DNA from: Whitmania pigra
Taxonomy: Eukaryota; Annelida; Clitellata; Hirudinida; Haemopidae
Assembly (NCBI GenBank): GCA_021613335.1
Contig: JAJTWR010000251.1
Coordinates: 2,091,501 to 2,155,500 of the forward strand
DNA length: 64,000 nt
Direction: 5' to 3'
How positions within the stretch are numbered: position 1 is the first letter of the stretch; the number at the start of each line of letters is the position of its first letter. Both the position numbers and the translations under genes were made by a program. Below the pieces are notes generated by a model. It worked only from the letters and a program-made list of their open reading frames with translations. It made no database searches and had not been told where the DNA came from. Shown here piece after piece: positions 1 through 12,304 of this stretch.

Positions 1-120
1 TACAGTTTGTAACATTACTTGAATAAATGTTTATAGTTCTATTTATATTTATTATTGATGCTATCGGGTTATGAGTATGCACAGTGAAACGCATGTTTCA
101 TCGAATAGTTAGCTGAATTA

Positions 121-140
121 TGACTATATTATTATTATTA

Positions 141-177
<37 letters not shown>

Positions 178-182
178 TATTA

Positions 183-213
<31 letters not shown>

Positions 214-236
214 CATTATTATTTTTTTTATTATTA
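121..236. repeat. (ATT)n microsatellite
   Basis: Imperfect run of ATT/TTA triplets with a few substitutions. It ends about 60 bases before the first recognised SLC4 exon, so it probably lies in an intron of that gene. Confidence 0.95.
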
Positions 237-298
237 GGTTAAATCATTATTAACGACTTCCTTATTATTGTCAACATCAATAACACTTTGTAATCCAG

Positions 299-3200
299 GT
301 GAGACGATTGCTGTCAGACATGGAGAAAGTGGACTTGAATGTTCATTATCTGTTCATTCAAATGGATGTTTTGGCGCGATTTCCAGAAAAAAAACAGGGA
401 TGGAAGGAAACTGCCAGGTAAAATTAAAAATAGATTTTAACAGGTTTTATATTTAATTTGTTCAAACATCATTTAAATCGATGTTTAAGGAATGTTTAAT
501 ATCAAGAATACTTTGCACAATTAGTGCTTGATGAAGTAACAAAATATTTAGTAAAATTGTTATTTAATAATAAGCAGAGAGAGTTACTATAAACATAATA
601 ACGTTTTTGAATTACTATGCATCTCAAGTTAAGTCAAAGTTCAACTGTCGACCTTTCAACTGAGAGTCTCAAATTTACTCTGCCTGAGAAAATATGATCT
701 TTTGATGATTTTGTTGCCGCATAAATAATTTAATAAAATTAATTGTCGTTTTCTGTATTTAATATCGTGCTGCAAATGAGTTTCGTTAAACTAATGCGGT
801 TAAATTATCTCATTTGATCTCATATGTATCACCGAATAAAGCATAATAATTAATGAATTAAAGTAAAATAAAGTAAACAAACTTAAAAGCTTATCGTAAA
901 AGGCTAGTGTGTACTTTCATTTCATTTTGAATATCAAACAACAATTACTTTGCTTAATGTATTAATAATATCAGCCAGTAACAGCTGTTCGTTTCACATT
1001 ATTCCTAATTAAATCGAAATGATTTTTCTAAATTGGTAAATCAGATGGTTGAAATACGAGGAAACTGTTGAAGTCGGAGAAAGATGGTCGAAACCTCACA
1101 TTCCAACCACTCAGATGCACTCACTGCTCGAGTTAAGGAAATTCGTATCACACAGCATGTGCATTGTAGCCCTTGATGTCGATACACAGGTCGCCAGCGA
1201 ATATCCCATTGCAGGTGAAAGAAGACAATAAAAATAATAATTCGTACTCACTAACTGTACTAAAATAACGTGCATTATTTCCTGAACAGGAAAGTTATTG
1301 GTTTACAAAAAGATTTGTGAAATAAATCAGAAATGGAAATGAATACCATTAGCGATTAAAAAATATTTTAAATGATATCACCAGACGCACTGATGGAGGT
1401 GTTACAGAATGAGGAGAAATTTAGTGCAGGAAATCTGCCCTCGCTCATCAGGAACACGATCATTCTCCCGCACAAACATCAGCACAGGAAGGCAGCAGGA
1501 AAGTCATCGTCGACTACCATCAAGCAGTTCGACAGGGAAGGAAGACCTCTCTTCTCGGAGGATGGTTTGGACGTTTATATGTTTTATCCTGCATTAATTT
1601 CGCAGTGTTGTACGTAAATGTACGTTGTTGTTAGCGTCCTTTAATAAAATCTGGTGATGTCCTAATAACCAAGTAATTGAACTCATGACCGAGTCATAGT
1701 TTAGCCAGATTTCCGATCAACTTGAGAATTCTTATAAAATCAAAAGCTGTTGCAAATTTTTAGGAGAAAACCTCGTCAAAAAGAAAAAGAAAAACGAACA
1801 AGAGGATAAGAAGAGGAAGGCTTTTCTCAGGAGAAGGAGTGGTGACGGAAGAGACATTGCCATGATCTACAACAGCTATCCTGCTGGGGCGACCCCTGAC
1901 AACTTGGAACCCTACAAGGTCGGTTAAGTAAATGTTTCGGGTATTTGCACCAATTTTAAGGCTTGATTAATGGAGTTGTTGGATGTAAGTTCGTCTTAAT
2001 CAAAATCTCCAATTTCAAAATTCCACACAAAATTGAAATACATTTTCTGCTTTATGATAAAATCGTAAAAACAAACAATGTTCAATACTCTACCGAACTT
2101 CTATTATCTGAAATTGATTTAACCGACTTCAGCCAAACAAGCACTTGAAGAAGAAGTTGCCAGAGGGTTGTGAATCTGCCAGCATCATGGTTGGCCAAGT
2201 AGACTATCTGACGGAGACTGTGGGCATCTTCTGCCGTCTCAAGAACGCCACTGTCATGGGAGATTTAACTGAAATCGATGTACCCAATCGCTTTATATTC
2301 CTGTTGCTGGGATCCATGAAGAATTCCAACATCTGGGAGTTTCAGGAGATGGGAAGGACCATGGGTACCCTGCTGAGTGATAGGGTCTGTCTATTAAACG
2401 TCACCTGTAAAAATTATATTTCTGACATTATTTCTGTAAATACATTACAATATTCTACAAAAGTGATTACAAAATTCAAGTTTGAATGTTATTTTATAAT
2501 TATAATTAAGAACTTTTTAATTCGATCAGGTTTTCATTGAGGTGGCTTACAGAGCCAAAACAAGGGAGGATGTTTTGAATGGCATCGATGAATTCATGGA
2601 TGATGTCACAGTTCTACCACCGAGTATTTGGGAACCATCCACCAGGCTGGACCCCCCCAAACAGACCGTATCAATGGTACGATCTGCAACTCGATTGTTT
2701 TTGATAATAAGTGTTTGTTTCTCTACCGAGCTACTGTCACATTTGATCATATTTAGTCCACAAATTGATAGCTAAATAACTTGTTGCAGGACAAGATCCA
2801 CAGTAGACTAGATCAATTAAAGAGACTTCCATCTGGTCCTGAAGCCCCTCAACAAGAAGAGGGCGCAACTGATGACCCTACCCTTCAGAGGACCGGAAAG
2901 TAAGTTACTCCGGTCATTGTTTTATTTTATGATCTCTCTTGTGATTATAAAAAAAAAATATTAATTTGCTCGTCAGATTTTGTGGAGGACTCATTCAGGA
3001 TATTAAAAAAAGGTACAGACATTTTGCTTCGGATATAACCGATGCCTTGGCACTTCAGTCGTTGGCTTCAACGGTATTTCTCTTCTTTGCCTGTATCACT
3101 CCAATCGTCACTTTCGGAGGTCTTATGGGACAAAAAACCGATGGATACATGGTCAGAATATTTGGCGTTGTGATCTGAAATATAATGATTTATTATTTTG

Positions 3201-6200
3201 AATGAAGTCTTAGTTAGTAGTATTTGTTATTTTTTAGTGAAGTAGTACTGCTTATTTTTATTAAGGGAACAATGGAAACCCTGTTATCTGGGGCGATTTG
3301 TGGTACTATATATGCTCTCTTCGCCGGACAACCCCTAACGATTGTCGGTGCCACGGGACCTCTTCTGATTTTTGAGTCTATTCTTTACCACCTGTGCAAG
3401 TTTGTGTCTTATTGAATCAATTATTCCACGTTGTAAAAAAATTATTTGCAATTACTAATAATTGATAATTTACTAACCAGAGAAAACCAGTTAGACTTCA
3501 TGTCTTTTCGGTTCTGGATAGGAGCGTGGGTGGCCTTGGTGCTACTCATCATGGTGGCTTTTGACCTCAGCTTCCTGGTCCGCTATATCACACGCTTCAC
3601 CGAAGAAAGTTTTGCTATCCTCATATCCGTCATTTTCATTTACGAGGCCTTCACCAAGATATTCGAAATCTATATCAAGTATCCTATCCATACCGGTGTC
3701 GTCAGAGAAGAACCGGGATTTCGCTGTTTCTGCGAGCCATCAAATAATATTGAAGAATATCCGATTGGTTTGTGACATTTCAATGAACACTATAAAAATG
3801 AGTACATTAATGTAGCATAATTCATATTCATGAAATATGTTAAGCGTAAATCGTTTAATAAGTCAAGTTCAAGCATCATCATTTGGTTATTAAATGCCTG
3901 CATTGTGGAATATCTGTGACTAGAACCTCCTAGAATATATGTAGAATGGACAAATGACAAATATAATTCTGTCGAGGACTATTGCTATTATTAAAATAAC
4001 ATCTGATGATAATCAAATCCTTCCCAAAAATAAAATTTAAACTTCAGGGAATTTATCGTCTCTCAACGAATCCACTTTGCTCGTGAATGAAGAAGATTCA
4101 TTCTAGTAAGTAACGTAAAATGTCATTGAATGATTAAACACCCTGAATCACAACCATCACTTCATCCATTCTTCAATCAGCATCAACGGCTCCTTGAACT
4201 TCCCCGAGAATTGCATAACCTATCAGAACCGCATACTGGTGGATACGGAGTGCATAACGCTTGACAAATGCATGGCCAAAGGCTGGTCCTTGGTCGGACC
4301 TGCTTGCAACTACAGTTCAGTGACCGATTCAGTGTCAGACGTTTTCCTCCTTTCCGTCATTCTTTTTATCGGAACATTCGCTATGGCTATGTTCTTCAAG
4401 ACGATGAGGAACAGCAGACTTTTTCCATCGAAGGTTTGGCTGATCTTTTGGGATAAAATTCTTTAATTTATTCGATATTTAAACGTAACTTTTAAGCAAC
4501 GCTGGTTCTTCATTACAGGTCAGGTCGACATTTTCTGATTTTGCCGTTTTGTTGGCTGTCGTTACTTTTACCGGAATAGATTATGTTTTGGGTTGGCCAC
4601 TCCCAAGCTTTATGTGCCAGCCAAATTTGTCACAACAAGACCTGATAGGTTGGTCCCTAAAATGATAATTTAAATACTTATTTTATGGAATAATAATAAA
4701 CTCCTAGTAGATTAGAAAAGTCTTAAGATATTTTAATATTAGGATAAAGACTGATTCATGTTTTGTTAGATAATTTTCTTTCTACTTTATAATTGGCTAG
4801 ATCCTGGATCATCAATCCTATCAATGTTACATATTGGTGGCTGATTTTACTAGCTTTCGTCCCTGCCGTATTGGCGACCATTTTGATTTTTCTCGACCAG
4901 CAAATCACAGCTGTGATTATAAATAGAAAGGAACATAGGTTGAAGGTTATAAGAATTGTTTAACTTTTTCAGTGTTTGACAACGTATGCTGTGTTATGTT
5001 AAAAAGCGTTGATAAATGGTAAATGAGATTTTTATTTAATGCTGTGAAATTGTGGAGTCGGTGAATGAATGAAATTCATTGGGAAAAATTTTATAAATTT
5101 AAAATTCTTATTTTATCAATGATTGTATATTTTCAATTTTGTTGTATATTCTTCTTCCTTCCCCTATTTTCATAGAAAGGTCATGGATATCATCTTGACC
5201 TCTTCGTATTGGCCTTCCTCATACTGATTTGCTCGCTCTGTGGTCTTCCTTGGTTTGTTGCTGCAACAGTTCGTTCCATCACTCACGTGAGGAGCCTCAT
5301 GATGGAGTCGGAAGTTTCTATTCCAGGGGAGAGACCTCAGATGATTGGAGTGAGGTGAGAATTTCAACTTGAAATGTACGGACGGACGAACGAATGGACG
5401 TATGAATGAATGGCTTGATCGATGAGTAAATGAATGATATCGTGACAACAGGGAACAGAGAGTCACAGGATTCTGCATACATCTTCTGATTGGTCTCTCG
5501 ACTCTTTTGACAGTGGTGTTGAGGGTAAATAAAATTAAGCACTTGAACCATTTAATATAATTTAATTTAAAATAATATAATATAATTTAATTTAATCATT
5601 ATTACAATACGTGCTTGTTCATTGATTCTTTCCTCTCAAAAGCTGATACCGATGCCAGTTTTATACGGGGTCTTCCTCTACATGGGCATAACCTCCCTGA
5701 CAGGGGTTCAGTTTATCGAGAGGATCACCATACTCTTCATGCCGGTCAAGTACCAACCTGATTACATATTCCTGAGGCACGTCAAAACTATCAGGGTTCA
5801 TGCATTCACTCTCATTCAACTGGTCTGCTTTGTCCTCATGTGGATCGTCAAACAGATTAAAGTCACTTCGATCGCCTTTCCTCTTATGGTTGGCTGCTTT
5901 GTGGAACTTTGTGTCGCCATCAACATCATCAAAAAATAATAGTTTTCAATAGTCCTGTCATTTGTATATTAATTAACCACTGACCTATCGCTTTACAGCT
6001 GATAGCCCTGATGACGGTGAGGAAGCTGTTGGATTATGTATTTACGCAGAGCGATCTTTACTGGCTTGACCATCTCTTACCTGAAGAAATCAGACGAGAG
6101 CAAGAGGACAGGGACATTATTGAGTTTAAGGTGAGACTTTCCTTCTGGAAACCGTGATTGAACTGTAAATTCATAATTTATGCTAGTTAGATACCAGATA

Positions 6201-6305
6201 CCAATCACTAAACCCGTTTGATGCTTTCAGAGTGAGGCGAAGAGTTCAGACTTCGTGACAATTGATGTGTCCAACGCTAGCAGAAGGAGAAGCAGGACGA
6301 GGTGA
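299..6305 (+). CDS. SLC4-family sodium/bicarbonate transporter, 3' part, 19 exons
   Basis: Plasma-membrane bicarbonate carrier of the Na+-coupled SLC4 branch; the gene begins upstream of the window. Phase-consistent exons: 299-417, 1045-1214, 1385-1564, 1764-1918, 2133-2384, 2530-2676, 2790-2899, 2977-3151, 3266-3399, 3481-3767, 4048-4105, 4181-4433, 4519-4648, 4801-4945, 5176-5354, 5452-5524, 5643-5888, 5999-6130, 6231-6305. Exons 1-7 encode the cytoplasmic band-3 domain ([28 protein letters not shown]). Exon 8 onward encodes the membrane domain: [94 protein letters not shown]. The wording of these motifs fits NBC-type rather than AE-type members. Exon 12 encodes a Cys-bearing, potentially N-glycosylated extracellular loop. 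Exon 13 seems to carry a one-base frameshift near 4587-4598 (see findings). A stop follows RRSRTR at 6303; splicing to 9326 is an alternative end. Confidence 0.93.
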
Positions 6306-6346
6306 TGATGATAATGATTATGGTGGCGATGATGATGATGATGATT
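6304..6346. repeat. (GAT)n microsatellite
   Basis: GATGATGATAATGAT-type triplets directly after the stop of SLC4 exon 19. The next 370 bases up to 6712 hold no gene that I can recognise. Confidence 0.85.
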
Positions 6347-6721
6347 TTTTTTTCACAAAATTTATTGTCCCGACCTAAACAAACCAAAAGCAAGCAGTAC
6401 AAATAAAATAACATCAACTTGACCTTTTTAAAGTCCCCCATCACGGCTCGGGATCACCATTGAACTGAAGTTAATATTACGTAACTAAAACATTTCAGTC
6501 ACGTAATCGTTCCATACATGTCATTTCACTGCCAACATCGTTCAGTTAAGTAAATGCTATTAGGACATTGTTCTTCAGAATAGACGAAGAGCAATTAGGC
6601 TTCCCTCCTCCTGTGGGTAATGGCATGGAAATACCCTGGTTGTCTTCTAATTTGAACTGACCATTTGAGGGCTCCACCCTTTGACCTCCTTATGTTTTTG
6701 AAGTAACAATTTCTTGATTTC

Positions 6722-7822
6722 GGTGACCCGTCATAACAGCCCGGCGACAGAATAGCCCCGACAAAACAGCCCCGTCAAAATAGCCCGGCGTCAAAATAGC
6801 TCAAGACAAAACAGCCCCGACAAAACCGCCCCGACAAAACAGCCCCGTCGAAACAGCCCGGCGTCAAAATAGCCCAAGACAAAATAGCCCCTTCAAAATG
6901 GCCCTGTCAAAATAGCCCCGACAAAATAGCCCGGCGACAAAATAGCCCAGGACAAAACAACCCGGCGACAAAATAGCCCCGCGACAAAATAGCCCCGTCA
7001 AAATAGCCCCATGATAGCTCCATGTCAAAGTATTTTTAAAAAATGTTGTGAAACTGAATCAAAATTTAATTCGAAATTAGTGGATTGAATGCTTTGACCG
7101 TTTTGAGTATTGTTTGTTGTTATTATTGTTCTCCAGAAGTTTAATTTGCATAGTCTTGCTTATTCAAATTTGTATCTGGCTTACAAATTGTGTTGACATT
7201 ATCCTCATCACTAGTTGCTTTTTGAGAGGTCGTTTTCAAAATTGAAATAGGTTTTGAGCAGATTAAGAAATTTTCTGAACCAGTCAATTCTACGATCATT
7301 CATGCTGATGTCTTGTGAGAAAGACTCTTTTCCAAGAATCAATAACAACGAAATCATTGATGTTTTAGCATCGACTAGTGAAACGATGAAAAAGCTGTTA
7401 TAATAGTTAATAGTGAATAGAAATTTTAGACTCTAGTGTTTCTCAAGTTTAAGTTGATCAAACTAGGAGTTAAATAAAATTTCCCGGGCCGGTTTTTTAA
7501 GCCAGTCCGACCTGGTGACAGGGCTGTTTTGACGGGGCTGTTTTGTCGGGGCTATTTTGTCGCGGGGCTATTTTGTCGCCGGGTTGTTTTGTCCTGGGCT
7601 ATTTTGTCGCCGGGCTATTTTGTCGGGGCTATTTTGACGGGGCCATTTAGATGGGATTTTTCCGTCCTGGGCTATTTTGACGCCGGGCTGTTTCGACGGG
7701 GCTGTTTTGTCGGGGCGGTTTTGTCGGGGCTGTTTTGTCTTGAGCTATTTTGACGCCGGGCTATTTTGACGGGGCTGTTTTGTCGGGGCTATTCTGTCGC
7801 CGGGCTGTTATGACGGGGTGCC
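6722..7822. mobile_element. Foldback-like element E1 with minisatellite inverted repeats
   Basis: The left arm (6722-7015) and right arm (about 7510-7822) are inverted copies of a degenerate minisatellite whose units read GACAAAATAGCCCC or GTCAAAATAGCCCGGC. The outer ends are GGTGACCCGTCATAACAGCC on the left and, as the reverse complement of the right end, GGCACCCCGTCATAACAGCC. The element is flanked by an exact 9-bp target duplication CTTGATTTC (6713-6721 and 7823-7831). The unique core (7016-7500) matches the core of E2 and carries a remnant of a hAT dimerisation domain (ERSFSKL-like) at about 7140-7400. Long repetitive TIRs with a 9-bp duplication resemble foldback or Mutator/Rehavkus-type elements; this assignment is inference. 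Confidence 0.9.
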
Positions 7823-8097
7823 CTTGATTTCCTCTCTGTCTTCCTAAAACTAAGCCTTGACTGAGAATGACTCTTTTCGATGCTTCACCGTCTTTCAGTT
7901 TAGAAGCATTTTTCAGAATAAGGTTCTTTGAAATTTAACTTTCAAATTTAAACAAAATGGTCAAAATTTCCGGAAATGTCCTCCAAACAAAACTAGTTCG
8001 ATTTTAAGCACAAATGCTTCAATTTACTTTGGAAACTATTTTATACCGAATATAAGAAACAGCTACGAGACCTGTTTACACGAGCGTATTATTGTTA

Positions 8098-8495
<398 letters not shown>

Positions 8496-9325
8496 TGTTG
8501 TGGTGTAGTGCAGATTAAACCATTCTAACAACTTGGATAAACGATTAAAAAGATTCACTTGTCCCAATAGCACAATGAATAATTAAAGAATTATTAATTA
8601 GATTCCCTGATTTAAAATAGTCGACCGATTTATTTCACCGATCAACGGACTCTGATCTTATTGGTCCATTTTTGAGGGCTAATAAATGATAAAAATAATT
8701 AAGTTAGTGAATATATTAATCACTTCTTTAATATGAGCATCATTATTTTTAATCAAATATTTACTTGATGATGATTATGATGATAATAATGACGATACAG
8801 AGGAAACAAATTAAAGTTTTTCAAATGGTATGTTTTCCTGTTAGCCCTTGAAGTGTTCACTCAGTTTTCATTCAAATACCTGCACTTTTCATTAACTATT
8901 TTATATCACATATTATTATTATTGTTTAATATTTTTATTTATTTTTAAATTATTTTATTTTTTAACATTACATGTTAACACTTTTTATTATGGTGTGCTT
9001 TGTAAAAGTTATAATATTAGAGTTGAGGTTAACACAGCACGTAGTTAGTCATGCATTGTGCAGTGGTTTGTCCAATTCTGCCTCTCTCACCAGTTAAGTT
9101 ATCCTTTGTGATAACCATTCGTATAATTCACAAGCGAAATCATCGTCATCGTCAGATCATCTGCACAATAATAGCTTAATTAACAGTATATTATTTCCAT
9201 TAATCCAGCACATCTTCTAAAAGTCCACACGTAATGCACACAACTGATATAAATGTTATAATAACGTAATGCATAGTCCATGTACCCACTTATTAATTTG
9301 CATAATTTATTCATCCCCCACTCAG
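8496..9325. other. Non-coding, no gene seen
   Basis: AT-rich sequence with no supported exon or element end. If the exon at 9326 belongs to SLC4, this is part of its last intron. Confidence 0.6.
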
Positions 9326-9365
9326 GCTGTCCATAGTGGAAGACCCGAGCAAGAATTTCGTCTGA
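9326..9365 (+). CDS. Possible alternative last exon of the SLC4 gene
   Basis: A pyrimidine-rich acceptor (CCCCCACTCAG) is followed by a frame that agrees with a donor (AG|GTGATG) overlapping the stop of exon 19. It would replace the stop with RLSIVEDPSKNFV and a TGA at 9363. The intron would be about 3 kb and contain element E1 and the microsatellites. This rests only on splice-site and phase agreement; the tail itself is not conserved enough for me to recognise. Confidence 0.4.
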
Positions 9366-10149
9366 AAATGAGGACGAAGATGAGTTTGATGATGATAGGG
9401 ATTTTTAAAAGGTCGATGATTATGGTTATCTTCCACATTTTTTGGTATCACGTGATCTGGTCGCCAGCACATGATTGGAGAAACGAGAATGGACTCGGCT
9501 GTGCTTGACTAGTTGCATTTTGGAGTATTTTTGTATTTTTTTATTGTTTGGATTTTTATCTAGCTTTTTTGACGATTCAAATAATTTAAATTTTAATTTT
9601 TCGACATTTTAAATTTGTTGAGATTTCAAGTGATTATCTTCCAATTGGTACTTCATTACAGAGGTGTTTTTTGAGTCTGAGTCTTACACATGTATACTTA
9701 CTCACATAAACATGTGGCTAATAGGGTATACTTTTCATCATTGATGAATGTTTGGTTTCCTTGATGGATATTCTGTATTTGCCATCCTTGGTTTTTATAT
9801 TAATAGTTCTAAAATCTAGCTCATTATCAAGAACCATTCGCTTTTTAGGAGTAGATAAGTATTCGGTCGTATTCTGTTTTTCGAGTTTTTCTTTGTTTCC
9901 TTGTATCTTCTAGTTTTTGTAAGAATATATCAATTTCACTAAAATGTTCTAAATAACGCGTTATGTAATCATACTTCAATAATCCACTACTTTTTGTTTT
10001 TCTCATTTATAAAAATTATTATTAAAATGTCTCAAACTAGGTCATACAAATTTCACCCTCATTCTAACAATAATTCCATGTTTCAAAATTGTTAATTTAT
10101 TCATAACGATATTTAGTTTGGTTGATGACATCATCAGTCAAAAACGGGA
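9366..10149. other. Non-coding, no gene seen
   Basis: AT-rich intergenic sequence. I see no exon with a supported product and no recognisable element end. Confidence 0.6.
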
Positions 10150-10410
10150 ATGTGCATGGCTGAACCTTATATCATCTTCCAACGTCGACCTATTTATATA
10201 TTAATTAAAATTAGTTATCTAGTATTAATTATAGGACGTTATGAATCACTTGTAATAAATTGCTATTACGTATGGCAAAGTTTTGAGTGCCATTCATTTT
10301 GTATATTGACGTCAGTCTATTTTGTAATAATTTTGTACGTGCGTATAATTAATTAACACATAAAACTTAGTTTCCCATCAAGAGAGAATGCGGCATTTTT
10401 ATCCATCTCG
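10150..10410 (+). repeat. Dispersed repeat R1, copy 1
   Basis: About 260 bases that reappear at 17165-17440 with small indels. Shared blocks include ATTATAGGAC, TTACGTATGGCAAAGTTTTG, TTGACGTCAGTCTATTT and CAAGAGAGAATGCGGCA. No coding signal; probably a non-autonomous transposon of unknown type. Confidence 0.8.
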
Positions 10411-10568
10411 ATTGATTTGCATTTAGAGCCTTAATGATTATGCGATGTCATTCATCCAGTGCCTTCATTTCTCTCGCATATTCACTGTAGAGGTCCTTAA
10501 CTTGTAAACCTATTCACATAAATTATGTTAATGTATTTGTGATTGCCTTATTTTGTTTTGCTCACTTA

Positions 10569-10690
10569 AGAATCGAAGAAGTGTCATTCCATGTAATTCG
10601 TGCCTCGTAATCATGAGTAGCTGATTCATTGCTTATTTTTAGATTCGATTGGAATTTCCAGGTGCGCTATTCTTTAAAAAACATGTTCAA
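10569..10690 (+). repeat. Dispersed repeat R2, copy 1
   Basis: About 120 bases that share GAATCGAAGAA, TGTCATTCCAT, TTGCTTATTTTTAGAT and TTGGAATTTCCAGGTG with 11960-12070. The second copy lies just upstream of the LRR gene. Confidence 0.75.
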
Positions 10691-10934
10691 GTTACAAAAC
10701 GTATTCTCCCATCTTTTTTTAAATGAGAGAACTCATGAATATTAAGTGGAGAAACGCTAACAAAGAAAATACCAAAACTAACTACTTCTCGAATAACTTG
10801 CATGAAACTGTAAAGTGGCAAAATAATACTCCCATTCATGTGTCGCTAGCAAAGTACGTATTTCATTTCAAGTAACTCTGCTTAAATACGAGGTGTTCCT
10901 ACTGCTTTTAAATATCGTTACTTTATGCGCGGCA

Positions 10935-11195
10935 TCAAGGGCGGATATTGAACATTTTGACGGGGGCCACTGAAACCCGTGGGCGGATTTAGGAGTACAG
11001 ACACTAAAGTTTTTGTCGAAAGTGGTAAATTATTGAATTAAACTTTTAAAATTTTAAGTTAAAATACATTTTTTTGAGTTGTAAATTATTTTATTTTAAT
11101 TTTGTAATAGATTTACTTAATTTTTTCTTATATTTTCAAATGACGGAGAGGGCCATTCTCCCATACCCCGGTTTCCCCTAAATCCGTCCTTGTGC
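10935..11195. mobile_element. Candidate MITE with GGGCGGATTTAGG-type ends
   Basis: The left side reads AAGGGCGGATATTG and GGGCGGATTTAGG; the right side reads CCCCTAAATCCGTCCTT, which is inverted relative to the left. The interior is AT-rich and non-coding. A similar end, CCCTAAATCCGCCC, occurs near 11900, so another copy may be nearby. The target duplication is unclear. Confidence 0.5.
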
Positions 11196-11959
11196 CATCA
11201 ATAACAAAAGAAATAAACACAAAGCAAGACTCTGAGCCAACATGCAGGCCAAACATATTCTTATCCAATCTATTCAGGAAAAATTAAGAATATTTGGAAA
11301 TATTTTCCACATTAAAGCCGCCATCCTCCTGCACCGACTCCCGCTGCATATCAACCATATCAGCTACCAGGCCCATAGTCAGAAAATGATTTCGTGGAGG
11401 GTTCATTTTATAATTTTTCAAGTTCAAAATCAAATGATGATGGTGATAATAATAACAGAGACGGTTTTAAAATTTTATAATTTTATGATGTTGTATATAT
11501 CAATATATCATATAGAGTGTTTTGGCGAATGAGACGATCATACATGTCGCTTTCCAATTTGGCTTCCATCTCAGACGGATCTCTGCATAACATTCATTTG
11601 CTGAAATGAGATGAATAAGGTGCAAGTGAAATACAAATTGTTCTACATCAGAACACGCCCTCGCGGATGAGAAATGTGAAATTGATGTCAGAGTGACGTC
11701 ATGTATTATTATGACTTAATGTATGTTAATAATAACTCATTTTCATGCTATGGAATCATCTTAGTAAATAACATCTATGGAAAATATTAGAAAAAATTAA
11801 ATCAATCTGTTATGAAAAAACTAATAAAAAATTATATTGAAATTTGAAAAAATGTATTTTAATTTTCTTTATTTTAATTTTAATTAATAACTGTGCCTCT
11901 CCCTAAATCCGCCCGCCGGTTCCAGTGTGTCTGGTCTCCCCCGCCCAAGTGTTTTAGAC
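11196..11959. other. Non-coding AT-rich interval
   Basis: No supported gene. It contains the extra transposon-like end near 11900 and short poly(A)/poly(T) runs. Confidence 0.5.
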
Positions 11960-12075
11960 TTGAAAGAATCGAAGAAATGTCATTCCATTCAATTCGCGCA
12001 TCGAAATCACAACTTATCGATTCGTTGCTTATTTTTAGATGTTATTGGAATTTCCAGGTGCTCTATTAAAAGTCC
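11960..12075 (+). repeat. Dispersed repeat R2, copy 2
   Basis: Second copy of the block at 10569-10690, in the same orientation and diverged by several substitutions. Confidence 0.75.
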
Positions 12076-12304
12076 TGATCTAAACACTTTGAGTTCATAA
12101 AACTAATTTTTCTAACTTTTTTGTATGAATATTAAGTTTAGAAAGTTTAATTAATTTATTTGATTATTAATATAATAAAGTAACGCAGTAAGATTTAATA
12201 ATCTTTAATTGGCCTTAATTGTGATCAACCTGATTATGAAACTCAATCACAAACAAACTAATGCTAATTAAAATTAAATTAAATATTTCTTGCTTTTTTG
12301 TTAG

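Noticed and set aside
5170..5551. Minus-strand frames over SLC4 exons 15 and 16
   Set aside because: They are shadows of the SLC4 exons and a GAATGAATG-type intron repeat, with no family resemblance.
6722..7015. Array of short, similar repeats that could suggest a CRISPR-like array
   Set aside because: Repeat units are only about 13-17 bases, degenerate and directly adjoining without spacers. They are mirrored at the other end of the element with a 9-bp target duplication. The genome is eukaryotic.
7529..7753. Open frame rich in Gly, Leu, Phe and Cys through the E1 right arm, and similar frames at 21536-21745 and 49215-49598
   Set aside because: They are translations of the minisatellite units; no protein family, and they change with unit indels.
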